Below the pieces are notes generated by a model. The model saw nothing but the letters and a program-made list of their open reading frames with translations, ran no database searches and was not told where the DNA came from. A stretch of 7,471 nt of DNA, taken from Arthrobacter sp. (lineage in GTDB: Bacteria; Actinomycetota; Actinomycetes; Actinomycetales; Micrococcaceae). The stretch is taken from positions 1 to 7,471 of the forward strand of contig JAGLBH010000078.1 of the NCBI GenBank assembly GCA_018260285.1, written 5' to 3'. Numbering within the stretch: position 1 is the stretch's first letter; the number at the start of each line of letters is the position of its first letter. Shown here piece by piece: positions 1 to 5,857 of the stretch. The translations under genes were made by a program, and so were the position numbers.

Positions 1-1286
1 GCCTCGACCATCACGCGGACGAGCTGCTCCGTGCCCGAGGCGCGCAGGAGCACCCGGCCGGTCCCGCCCAGCTCTGCCTCGGCCTGTGCCACGGCCGACT
101 GGATCTCCTCGGACGAGCCCACGCGGGACTTGTCCACGTTCTTGACGTTGATGAGCACCTGGGGCAGGCGGTTCATGAGCTGCGAGAGCTCTTTGAGGCT
201 CTTGCCGGTCTGTGCCACCCGTGCGGCGAGCTGCAGTCCGGTGAGCACGCCGTCCCCCGTCGTCGCATAGTCGGCGAAGATGACGTGGCCCGACTGCTCG
301 CCGCCCAGGTTGTAGCCGCCGTCCCGCATTCCCTCGAGCACGTAGCGGTCGCCGACAGCAGTCTGCTTGACCGTGATTCCGGCCTCCGTCAGGGCGATCT
401 TCAGGCCGAGGTTGCTCATGACCGTGGCCACGAGGGTGTTGTCCTTGAGCTTGCCGTTCTCCTTGAGGGCCAGGGCCAGGATGGTCATGATCTGGTCCCC
501 GTCCACCACCTCGCCCTCGTGGTCAACGGCCAGGCAGCGGTCGGCGTCGCCGTCGTGGGCGATGCCGAGATCCGCCTTGTGCTCGAGCACTGCGGCCTGG
601 AGCGGCTCGAGGTGCGTGGACCCCACGCCGTCGTTGATGTTGACCCCGTTGGGCTCTGCGCCGATGACGACGACCTCGGCCCCGGCGTCTGCGAAGACCT
701 CCGGGGAGCAGCCGCTTGCGGCGCCGTGGGCGCAGTCCAGGACGATCTTGAGCCCGTCGAGGCGCGTCGGCAGCGTGGAGAGCAGGTGAAGGACGTAGCG
801 GTCCTCGGCGTCGGCGAAGCGGCGGATGTTGCCCACCTCGCCGCCCACGGGACGCGGTGCCGTCTTGGAGAGACGAGCCTCGATGCGGTCTTCGAGGTCG
901 TCGGAGAGCTTCTTGCCGCCGCGGGCCAGGAACTTGATGCCGTTGTCCGGGGCGGGGTTGTGCGAGGCGGAGATCATGACGCCGAAGTCCGCCTTCAGAT
1001 CCGCCACGAGGAAGGCGGTGGCGGGTGTGGGGAGCACGCCGGCGTCATAGACGTCGACGCCGGAGGCGGCCAGGCCTGCCTCGATGGCAGCGGAGATGAA
1101 CTCGCCGCTGATCCGCGGATCCCGCGCCACCACAGCCACAGGGCGCGTGCGACCGTCCGAAGCCTCTGAGAGCTGCTCGAACCCCAGCACGACTGCCGCG
1201 GCCTGAGCCAGCTGCATCGCCAGCTCGGGCGTGATCAGTTCATTTGCTTTTCCTCGCACACCATCGGTGCCAAATAACCTAGTCAT
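1..1286 (-). CDS. glmM: Phosphoglucosamine mutase GlmM (3' end cut by window edge)
   Basis: GlmM interconverts glucosamine-6-phosphate and glucosamine-1-phosphate in the cytoplasm, on the route to UDP-GlcNAc and peptidoglycan. Reading the minus strand from the ATG at 1286-1284 gives [15 protein letters not shown], the standard GlmM opening. The window holds 428 complete codons; the family is about 445-450 residues, so roughly 20 are lost past base 1. Key motifs are present: ISASHNP with the phosphoserine at Ser108, the Mg-binding DGDADR loop at 245-250 (Asp245, Asp247, Asp249), the sugar-binding GGEQSGH at 328-334, and the phosphate-binding RASGTEQ at 415-421. No frame damage is visible. It lies 62 nt downstream of nagB on the same strand, so read-through from nagB is possible, but it also has its own TATGAT box. 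No Shine-Dalgarno sequence precedes the ATG. In many actinobacteria glmM directly follows rpsI; here the nag genes intervene. Confidence 0.96.
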   Translation of the reverse strand, partial: MTRLFGTDGVRGKANELITPELAMQLAQAAAVVLGFEQLSEASDGRTRPVAVVARDPRISGEFISAAIEAGLAASGVDVYDAGVLPTPATAFLVADLKADFGVMISASHNPAPDNGIKFLARGGKKLSDDLEDRIEARLSKTAPRPVGGEVGNIRRFADAEDRYVLHLLSTLPTRLDGLKIVLDCAHGAASGCSPEVFADAGAEVVVIGAEPNGVNINDGVGSTHLEPLQAAVLEHKADLGIAHDGDADRCLAVDHEGEVVDGDQIMTILALALKENGKLKDNTLVATVMSNLGLKIALTEAGITVKQTAVGDRYVLEGMRDGGYNLGGEQSGHVIFADYATTGDGVLTGLQLAARVAQTGKSLKELSQLMNRLPQVLINVKNVDKSRVGSSEEIQSAVAQAEAELGGTGRVLLRASGTEQLVRVMVE

Positions 1287-1294
1287 CGCATATC

Positions 1295-1300
1295 ATCATA
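1295..1300 (-). promoter_or_regulatory. Candidate -10 box for a leaderless glmM transcript
   Basis: On the minus strand TATGAT lies 8 nt before the glmM ATG. A start point 7-8 nt downstream of the box would fall at or next to the A of the ATG. No purine-rich Shine-Dalgarno sequence is seen between box and ATG, which fits leaderless translation, common in actinobacteria. No good -35 match is seen 16-18 nt upstream. The call is inferred from sequence alone. Confidence 0.45.
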
Positions 1301-1348
1301 GGCCCAGACCGTCAGGATTGCCCCATTTCCCAGGGGCGCATCTCCCCG

Positions 1349-2131
1349 TCAGACGAGGCTGGAGCCTGAATTGTCCCGCGCGAAGTCATAGTATTCGCGG
1401 TGCTTCAGCCCTGCGGCGGCCTCTTCATCGAGCACGACGATCGCGCGGGGGTGCCACTGGAGAGCGGACGCCGGGCAGTGCGCCCCGGACGGCCCCTCGA
1501 TCATGGCGGCGACAGCCTCAGCCTTGCCTGCCCCGTGGGCCACGAGAACAATGGAGCGCGCCTCCATGATCGTCTGAATTCCCTGGGTGAGGCAGTGAAT
1601 CGGAACATCGCCGATCCGGCCCCCGAAAAATCGCGCATTGTCACGGCGCGTCTGGGGAGCCAGAGTCTTGATCCGCGTGCGGCTGCCGAGGGACGAGCCC
1701 GGCTCGTTGAAGCCGATGTGCCCGTTGGCCCCGATGCCCAGAATCTGCACGTCCACCCCGCCGGCGGCCTGCATGCGCCGCTCGAAGTCCGCGCACTCCT
1801 CTTTCAGGTCACTGGCGGTGCCGTCGAGCACATGCACCCGCTCAGGCGAAAGCCCCAGCTTCTCCACCACGTCCCGCTGCACCACCCGGTGGTAGCTCTC
1901 CGGGTGGTCGAGGGGCAGGCCCACGTACTCGTCGAGGGCGAACGCCGTGACCGCCGAGGGGTCGAACTCCCCCTCAGCTGCTGCCCGGGCCAGAGACTCG
2001 TAGGTGGCGATCGGGCTGGAACCGGTCGCGATACCCAGGACGGGGCGGGGACGAGCGGCCAAGATCCGGGTGACAGCCCGAGCCGCCTCCTCCCCCACTG
2101 CTGCGGGATCGGGCATGACAAGAATCTCCAT
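1349..2131 (-). CDS. nagB: Glucosamine-6-phosphate deaminase NagB
   Basis: NagB converts glucosamine-6-phosphate to fructose-6-phosphate and ammonia, feeding amino sugars into glycolysis. Starting at the ATG at 2131-2129 (MEILVMPDP) gives 260 residues, the normal family size. A longer frame from 2161 would add ten residues (MNIPPPKMFV) that resemble no NagB start and would run through the proposed -10 box. Visible motifs are the phosphate loop GIATGSSP at 33-40, LDEYVGL at 66-72 with the catalytic Asp67, and GIGANGHIGFNEP at 132-144 with the ring-opening His138 and Glu143. The residue matching Asp141 of the E. coli enzyme is Asn136, as in many Gram-positive homologues. The gene diverges from nagA and is followed by glmM, which competes for the same substrate. 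There is no Shine-Dalgarno sequence; a leaderless mRNA is likely. No sign of damage. Confidence 0.96.
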   Translation of the reverse strand: MEILVMPDPAAVGEEAARAVTRILAARPRPVLGIATGSSPIATYESLARAAAEGEFDPSAVTAFALDEYVGLPLDHPESYHRVVQRDVVEKLGLSPERVHVLDGTASDLKEECADFERRMQAAGGVDVQILGIGANGHIGFNEPGSSLGSRTRIKTLAPQTRRDNARFFGGRIGDVPIHCLTQGIQTIMEARSIVLVAHGAGKAEAVAAMIEGPSGAHCPASALQWHPRAIVVLDEEAAAGLKHREYYDFARDNSGSSLV

Positions 2132-2138
2132 GACAAAC

Positions 2139-2144
2139 ATCTTA
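2139..2144 (-). promoter_or_regulatory. Candidate -10 box for nagB
   Basis: On the minus strand TAAGAT sits 7 nt upstream of the nagB ATG at 2131, which places the likely transcription start on or beside the start codon. The hexamer at the expected -35 position is CATTCT, not a good match, so the promoter may be weak or need an activator. The box lies where the -35 element of the opposing nagA promoter would be, so polymerases on the two promoters would probably interfere. Confidence 0.45.
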
Positions 2145-2160
2145 GGAGGTGGGATATTCA

Positions 2161-2166
2161 TAGAAT
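2161..2166 (+). promoter_or_regulatory. Candidate -10 box for nagA
   Basis: TAGAAT is followed by 6 nt and then the nagA ATG at 2173, the spacing expected of a leaderless mRNA. A stop codon in the nagA frame (TAG at 2161-2163) lies within the box, so the coding region cannot start further upstream. The -35 region (CATCTT, 2138-2143) does not match consensus and overlaps the nagB -10 box on the other strand. A Shine-Dalgarno-like AGGAGG at 2144-2149 is 23 nt from the ATG, too far to serve it. Confidence 0.45.
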
Positions 2167-2172
2167 GAGGCC

Positions 2173-3309
2173 ATGACGCTCACGCTCCTCACACATGCCG
2201 CCCCGTGGAAGACCGGCGCCCCCCGCTGGGCCCTCCACGACGGAACGCGCCTCATCGCCTCGGGCCCCGCCGTCGAGCCCGGCGAGGAGGAGCTGCGAGC
2301 TGTGATGAAGGGCGCCGACATCGGAGATGTCCTTCGCGAGCGGGCCGACGGCCTGACCCTCGCCCCCGGACTCGTCGACAGCCACTGCCACGGAGGCGGC
2401 GGGCGGGCCTTTGAAGACGCCCTGGCAGTCGAGGACGCGGTGCCTGCGATCCTCCGGACCCACGGAGAGCACGGGACAGCGGTCATGACGGCCTCCCTGG
2501 TCTCAGGCGCCCTGCCCCGCATGGCGGAGACGATCCGACGAGTGCTCGCCCAGGAGCCCCCCAGCGGAGTCCAGCTCGCGGGGATCCATCTCGAAGGCCC
2601 CTGCCTCTCCCCCCTCCACAAGGGAGCCCACGCCGAGGAGCACCTCCGGGCTCCCACAGTGGAGCGCCTCAAGCCCCTCCTCGAGGCCGCCGAGGGTCGC
2701 ATCCGCCAGGTGACGCTGGCCCCGGAGCTCGACGAGGGCTTCGCCGTAACCCGCTTTCTCGCCGAGAACGGCGTGCGTGTGGCCATCGGGCACACGAACG
2801 CCGATTACGAGACCGCCCGCGCGGCATTCGACGCCGGGGCCACTCTGCTCACCCACACCTTCAACGCGATGCGCGGGCTGCACCACCGTGATCCCGGGCC
2901 CATCGCTGCCGCCCTCGAGACGGACACGGTGTGGCTCGAGCTCATCGCCGACGGCGTGCACGTCCACCCCCCGCTCATCCGGATGCTCTTCCGGGAGGCG
3001 GCAGAGCGCGTCGTCCTCGTCACGGATGCGATGGCGGCAGCAGCCTGCGGGGACGGCCGGTACCGACTCGGCGAGCTCGACGTCGACGTTGCCGGCGGAA
3101 CGGCCCGTCTGGCTGACGGCGGGGCCATCGCGGGCAGCACCCTGACGATGGACCGCGCCGTCCGCTTCGCCGTCGGCTGCGGGGTTCCGCTCGAGCAGGC
3201 CGTCACAGCGGCGACGATCAGCCCCGCGAAGGCCCTCGGCCTGGACCGCTCCCTCTCTGCGGGCGGATTCCTGCCGGGAGCGCCCCGCCCCTCGCTCCTG
3301 CGGCTCTAG
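2173..3309 (+). CDS. nagA: N-acetylglucosamine-6-phosphate deacetylase NagA, C-terminus shortened
   Basis: NagA is a cytoplasmic amidohydrolase-fold enzyme that releases acetate from GlcNAc-6-phosphate to give glucosamine-6-phosphate, the substrate of neighbouring NagB. The 378-residue product has the full active site: HxH in PGLVDSHCHGG (His71, His73), HLEGP with metal ligand Glu141, GHTNADY (His207), THTFNAM (His228), ADGVHVHP (His263 region) and catalytic Asp285 in VTDAM. The amidohydrolase C-terminal signature begins (PAKALGL at 351-357, then LPGAPRPSLLRL) but stops where the family normally continues with ADLVVLD and a final strand, so about 20-25 residues are missing. The near-normal total length comes from a longer N-terminal part. 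The stop lies inside a 16-bp tandem duplication, and a NanE-like remnant follows. The catalytic barrel is intact, but folding of the small beta domain may be affected. The start is fixed by an in-frame stop at 2161. Confidence 0.94.
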   Translation: MTLTLLTHAAPWKTGAPRWALHDGTRLIASGPAVEPGEEELRAVMKGADIGDVLRERADGLTLAPGLVDSHCHGGGGRAFEDALAVEDAVPAILRTHGEHGTAVMTASLVSGALPRMAETIRRVLAQEPPSGVQLAGIHLEGPCLSPLHKGAHAEEHLRAPTVERLKPLLEAAEGRIRQVTLAPELDEGFAVTRFLAENGVRVAIGHTNADYETARAAFDAGATLLTHTFNAMRGLHHRDPGPIAAALETDTVWLELIADGVHVHPPLIRMLFREAAERVVLVTDAMAAAACGDGRYRLGELDVDVAGGTARLADGGAIAGSTLTMDRAVRFAVGCGVPLEQAVTAATISPAKALGLDRSLSAGGFLPGAPRPSLLRL

Positions 3310-3325
3310 GCTCCTGCGGCTTTTG
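3294..3325 (+). repeat. Imperfect 16-bp tandem duplication at the end of nagA
   Basis: Two adjacent 16-bp units, 3294-3309 and 3310-3325, share their first 12 bases (GCTCCTGCGGCT) and match at 14 of 16 positions. The first unit contains the nagA stop (TAG 3307-3309). Because 16 is not a multiple of three, the duplication shifts frame by one. Taking one copy out on paper joins the nagA frame directly to the NanE-like frame that ends at 3451. Confidence 0.7.
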
Positions 3326-3328
3326 CTG

Positions 3329-3451
3329 CGGCCGCGCCGCACCCCTGGGGCGCTCGTTGGAAGGACCGAGGCAGGGGCCTTTGCCGTCGTCGTCGGGACA
3401 GCCATCACTCACCCTGCGACGATCACCCGCTGTTTCGTCGAGGCCCTGTAG
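3329..3451 (+). pseudogene. nanE: C-terminal remnant of N-acetylmannosamine-6-phosphate 2-epimerase (NanE)
   Basis: The frame ending at the TAG at 3449-3451 reads RTPGALVGRTEAGAFAVVVG and then TAITHPATITRCFVEAL. This matches the NanE ending as I know it: a GRxxTP segment, about ten residues, GAxAVVVGxAITxP, then ITxRFVxAL, with the stop where NanE proteins stop. NanE is a TIM-barrel enzyme that epimerises ManNAc-6-P to GlcNAc-6-P, the substrate of NagA, so its position beside nagA makes pathway sense. Only about 40 of the roughly 220-230 codons remain. There is no ATG or GTG in frame and no ribosome binding site, so it is unlikely to be translated alone. The first few codons (3329-3340) align poorly, so the left boundary is approximate. 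A chance resemblance is the alternative, but the run of matching positions makes that unlikely. Confidence 0.7.
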
Positions 3452-3457
3452 CGTACG

Positions 3458-3475
3458 CCCCCTGATTCTCGGGGG
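3458..3475 (+). terminator. Possible weak hairpin after nagA and the nanE remnant
   Basis: CCCCC (3458-3462) and GGGGG (3471-3475) can pair around an 8-nt loop, followed only by TTCC. The U-tract is too short for a strong intrinsic terminator. It starts 7 nt after the stop of the nanE remnant, so it could be the old nanE terminator. The rest of 3452-3508 shows only a short direct repeat (TACGCCCC at 3454 and 3485). Confidence 0.3.
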
Positions 3476-3508
3476 TTCCTCGCCTACGCCCCATGACCCC
3501 ACACGCAG

Positions 3509-3554
3509 GAAAGCCCCGCCGCCGTCCAGGAAAACTGAACGGAGCGGGGCTTTC
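3509..3554. terminator. Bidirectional terminator between nagA and rpsI
   Basis: GAAAGCCCCGC (3509-3519) and GCGGGGCTTTC (3544-3554) are perfect 11-bp inverted arms. Inside them CCGTCCAG and CTGAACGG pair with one mismatch around a GAAAA loop, giving a long continuous stem. Each strand leaves the stem with TTTC, so it could end transcripts from both the plus-strand nagA side and the minus-strand rpsI side, which converge here. Confidence 0.75.
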
Positions 3555-3559
3555 GCACG

Positions 3560-3584
3560 GGATGCCCCCATGAGGAGAGCATCC
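3560..3584 (-). other. Hairpin just downstream of rpsI
   Basis: GGATGC and GCATCC form a 6-bp stem, extended by CTCC pairing with GGGG next to a single bulged base. It lies between the rpsI stop (3598) and the larger terminator at 3509-3554. Without a U-tract it is more likely a 3'-end stabilising structure than a terminator. Confidence 0.4.
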
Positions 3585-3597
3585 GCAGAAGCGGGAT

Positions 3598-4101
3598 TTA
3601 GCGCTTCGAGTACTGCGGGGCCTTGCGGGCCTTCTTGAGACCGGCCTTCTTGCGCTCGATGACGCGAGCGTCACGAGTCAGGTAGCCAGCCTTCTTGAGA
3701 GCGGCGCGGTTGTTCTCGCGGTCGATCTCGTTGAGGCAGCGGGCGATGCCGAGGCGAAGCGCGCCGGCCTGGCCGGAGGGGCCGCCGCCGTCGATGCGTG
3801 CGATGACGTCGTATGCGTCGTCAAGCTCGAGGAGCTTGAACGGCTCGTTGACGTCCTGCTGGTGCAGCTTGTTCGGGAAGTAGTCGGCCAGTTCGCGCCC
3901 GTTGATGATCCACTTGCCGGATCCCGGGGTGATGCGAACACGGGCGATGGCCTGCTTGCGACGGCCAACGGCTGCGCCGCCGACAGTCAGCTCGCCGCGC
4001 TCGCGCTTGGACGTTGCAGCAACCGAGTCAGAGGACTCTGACGTGTAGCTGGTCAGCTGCTCTTCGGGGGTTTCCACGAGCTCTTCAGTGTTCTGAGCCA
4101 C
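3598..4101 (-). CDS. rpsI: 30S ribosomal protein S9
   Basis: S9 is a small-subunit ribosomal protein whose C-terminal tail reaches the P-site tRNA. The 167-residue product has the S9 core from about residue 45 ([13 protein letters not shown]), the [17 protein letters not shown] segment at 105-121, and the basic tail ending in YSKR, the universally conserved tRNA-contacting end. Residues 1-44 are an acidic, Ser/Thr/Glu-rich extension absent from the roughly 130-residue E. coli protein but usual in actinobacteria. The start is GTG at 4101-4099, with AGGAG at 4110-4106 only 4 nt upstream. It follows rplM by 39 nt or so with no terminator between them, so the two form the usual L13-S9 operon. Confidence 0.97.
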   Translation of the reverse strand: MAQNTEELVETPEEQLTSYTSESSDSVAATSKRERGELTVGGAAVGRRKQAIARVRITPGSGKWIINGRELADYFPNKLHQQDVNEPFKLLELDDAYDVIARIDGGGPSGQAGALRLGIARCLNEIDRENNRAALKKAGYLTRDARVIERKKAGLKKARKAPQYSKR

Positions 4102-4140
4102 GATTCTCCTAAATTCTTGGAAGTTACTAGGTGGCCAGGA

Positions 4141-4584
4141 CTACTGGGAGACCTGGGTGATCTCGAAGGCCTTGGGCTGCTGAGCAGCGTGCGGGTGCGA
4201 GGCACCTGCGTAGACCTTGAGCTTGGACATGTACACGTCGTTGAGCTTGTTCTTCGGGAGCATGCCGCGAATAGCCTTCTCGACGGCGCGCGTCGGGTGC
4301 TTGGCAAGCATCTCGGTGTAGTTCATCGACGACAGGCCGCCCGGGTATCCCGAGTGACGGTAGGCGCGCTTCTGCTCGAGCTTGGCACCCGTGAGGGCAA
4401 CCTTCTCGGCGTTGATGATGATGACGAAGTCGCCCATGTCCTGGTGAGGAGCGAAGGTCGGCTTGTGCTTTCCGCGCAGCAGTGTTGCGGTCTGGCTGGC
4501 AAGACGACCCAAAACGACATCAGTGGCGTCAATGACGTGCCACTGGCGATCTGCATCGCCGGGCTTCGGAGTGTACGTACGCAC
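4141..4584 (-). CDS. rplM: 50S ribosomal protein L13
   Basis: L13 is an early-assembly large-subunit protein that binds 23S rRNA. Family motifs include [15 protein letters not shown] near the start, [43 protein letters not shown] and HPHAAQQP. I placed the start at the GTG at 4584-4582 (product starts [10 protein letters not shown]): it has AAAGG at 4597-4593, 8 nt away, and yields 147 residues, the size of the Streptomyces and Mycobacterium proteins, which open with similar residues. An in-frame ATG at 4620 would add 12 residues ([12 protein letters not shown]); only a weak CACGGG precedes it and the added residues do not resemble other L13 openings. It is the first gene of the rplM-rpsI operon, with its own candidate promoter near 4805-4834 and a long leader. 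Confidence 0.96.
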   Translation of the reverse strand: MRTYTPKPGDADRQWHVIDATDVVLGRLASQTATLLRGKHKPTFAPHQDMGDFVIIINAEKVALTGAKLEQKRAYRHSGYPGGLSSMNYTEMLAKHPTRAVEKAIRGMLPKNKLNDVYMSKLKVYAGASHPHAAQQPKAFEITQVSQ

Positions 4585-4798
4585 AGTAATTGCCTTTACG
4601 TTGTTGTTTTCGGTGGCCATGGCCCGTGAGGTAACCGTTGGCTGAGATCTCTTCGATCAGTGCGTGGGGCGTTGACAGTTCAGGTGAGGACTGAACAGCC
4701 GCCGCTCCCTGGCTACCGGCACCAATCGCCAGGGCTTCAAGACCCTGCAACTGGGCCACCCGAGCGGAGGTTCTGCCGAAACAGGACACGCACAACGA
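4585..4798 (-). promoter_or_regulatory. Long structured 5' leader of rplM-rpsI
   Basis: About 214 nt separate the predicted transcription start (near 4798) from the chosen rplM GTG. The stretch holds a hairpin with perfect 7-bp arms CCCTGGC/GCCAGGG (4707-4734, further pairing inside), a 6-bp hairpin GTTCAG/CTGAAC (4678-4696) and the palindrome GAGATCTC. No conserved protein is evident in it. Autoregulatory leaders before rplM are known in Firmicutes, but I do not recognise this as that motif. The role is inferred from length and structure only. Confidence 0.4.
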
Positions 4799-4804
4799 CT
4801 CTTC

Positions 4805-4834
4805 ATCTTACCCCAGAGGTGCCAGAAGACCCAA
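4805..4834 (-). promoter_or_regulatory. Candidate promoter of the rplM-rpsI operon
   Basis: On the minus strand TTGGGT (4834-4829) is followed by an 18-nt spacer and TAAGAT (4810-4805). This is a reasonable housekeeping-sigma promoter, starting 2 nt downstream of the truA stop. Its start point would be near 4798. No terminator is seen between truA and this promoter, so read-through from upstream may add to expression. Confidence 0.55.
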
Positions 4835-4835
4835 C

Positions 4836-5732
4836 TTAAGGAAACGAGGTGTTAACCTGCTCCTCACCTGGCGGCTCCGCCTCCCTGAGCGCGCGGGTCA
4901 CAGCGGCCCTCGCGGCGAGCTCTTCGGGCGGCGGATAGCTCACCCCGTCGAGCGTCAGCCCGTGGGGCGGGGCCATCGCCGGACGACGCCGGACGTCCCG
5001 ACCCTCCAGCCTGCGCCCCACCTCGTCGGGGGTCTGCGCTCCCTTGCCGACCTCCACGAGGGCCGCCACGATATTGCGCACCATGTGGTGGCAGAAGGCG
5101 TCCGCCCGCAGGCGCACCTCGAGCATGCCGCTCTCCGCGCGCAGAACCCTCACGCTGTGCAGCCCGCGGATCGTCGTCGCCCCCTCCCTCGGCTTGCAGA
5201 AGCCCGCGAAGTCGCGGACGCCCACGAGAAGCCCCGCGGCTTGGGCCATGAGGGCCGCGTCGAGGGGCTGCGGAACCCACCAGGCCATGCGACGGGTCAG
5301 CGGGTCCCACTCCCCCCGGGCGTCGCAGATCCGATAGACGTAGGAGCGGTCGAGGGCGGAGAATCGCGCGTCGAAGTCCCGGGGAACCCTCCGGACCTCA
5401 TAGACGACGACGGCGCCCCGCTTGGGGCCGAGCACCCTGGCCAGAGTGCCGTCGATGCGGCGCAGGAGGGCCTCCTCGAGCGACAGGGAGGATCGGGAGA
5501 TGACGGCAGCGGCCTCATCGTCTGTGAGGTCGAGATGGACTACCTGCCGGCGGGCGTGCACGCCGGTGTCGGTGCGGCCGGCCACGACCACCCGCACCGG
5601 GCGGCGCAGGATCATCCCCAGGGCCTCCTCCAGGGCCCCCTGGACGGTGAGCAGGCCTGGCTGAACAGCCCAGCCGTGGAAGTCCGTGCCGTCGTAGCCG
5701 AGAGTCAGGGAGAGGCGAAGTTCGTGAGTCAT
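4836..5732 (-). CDS. truA: tRNA pseudouridine(38-40) synthase TruA
   Basis: TruA converts uridines 38, 39 and 40 of the tRNA anticodon arm to pseudouridine. The 298-residue product opens with LTLGYDGTDFHGWAVQPG, the typical TruA start, and carries the catalytic aspartate at Asp55 in AGRTDTGVHA (51-60). Later motifs are FDARFSALDRSYVYRI, with the conserved Arg/Tyr segment, and DAFCHHMVRNIV, which lines the active site in the C-terminal half. The last 25-30 residues are a charged tail of no recognised function. No clear Shine-Dalgarno sequence precedes the ATG at 5732, and no promoter was found in the 125 nt separating it from rplQ. It lies in its common actinobacterial place between rplQ and rplM, so it is probably expressed at a lower level by read-through past the hairpins behind rplQ. 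Confidence 0.96.
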   Translation of the reverse strand: MTHELRLSLTLGYDGTDFHGWAVQPGLLTVQGALEEALGMILRRPVRVVVAGRTDTGVHARRQVVHLDLTDDEAAAVISRSSLSLEEALLRRIDGTLARVLGPKRGAVVVYEVRRVPRDFDARFSALDRSYVYRICDARGEWDPLTRRMAWWVPQPLDAALMAQAAGLLVGVRDFAGFCKPREGATTIRGLHSVRVLRAESGMLEVRLRADAFCHHMVRNIVAALVEVGKGAQTPDEVGRRLEGRDVRRRPAMAPPHGLTLDGVSYPPPEELAARAAVTRALREAEPPGEEQVNTSFP

Positions 5733-5790
5733 GGGGCGCTTTCACCGCGGGCAGCGGTCACGGGGACAGGAGACAGAGAGGAGAAACAGA

Positions 5791-5825
5791 GGACGCGCCC
5801 CCGCCGAATAGGCAGAGGCGCGTCC
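5791..5825 (-). terminator. Terminator-like hairpin between rplQ and truA
   Basis: GGACGCGCC (5791-5799) and GGCGCGTCC (5817-5825) form a perfect 9-bp stem, with a GCC/GGC inner stem around GAATA. In the minus direction the stem is followed by TCTGTTTCTCC, which is U-rich but broken. It probably attenuates rather than fully stops transcription from rpoA-rplQ, since truA shows no promoter of its own. Confidence 0.6.
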
Positions 5826-5832
5826 GTGCGCA

Positions 5833-5847
5833 GTCGGGAAGCCCGAC
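5833..5847 (-). other. Small hairpin just after the rplQ stop
   Basis: GTCGGG (5833-5838) and CCCGAC (5842-5847) form a tight 6-bp stem around a 3-nt loop, 10 nt downstream of the rplQ stop codon. It is in tandem with the larger hairpin at 5791-5825. It may protect the mRNA 3' end; no further function can be read. Confidence 0.45.
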
Positions 5848-5857
5848 AACGGGGGTG

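Noticed and set aside
285..1169. A 294-codon plus-strand frame opposite glmM
   Set aside because: It is antisense to a clear GlmM with all its motifs, and its low-complexity Val/Ala/Asp-rich translation is typical of a shadow frame.
2144..2149. AGGAGG as a ribosome binding site for nagA
   Set aside because: It lies 23 nt from the only possible ATG, and the in-frame stop at 2161-2163 rules out an earlier start.
2101..2175. A DasR/NagR-type dre operator (TGGTCTAGACCA-like) expected near nag genes
   Set aside because: No such palindrome, nor a close variant, is seen in the nagA-nagB spacer or before glmM.
3310..3328. A programmed frameshift making a NagA-NanE fusion protein
   Set aside because: There is no slippery heptamer, stimulatory pseudoknot or other recoding signal at the nagA stop, and a 40-residue NanE tail could not be catalytic. 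Gene decay explains it more simply.
2503..3408. A 301-codon minus-strand frame opposite nagA
   Set aside because: It lies over the conserved nagA coding region and has no recognisable domain.
5791..5847. Known L17 downstream element RNA
   Set aside because: That motif is described from Lactobacillales. Apart from lying behind rplQ, these two simple stems show no specific match that I can recognise.
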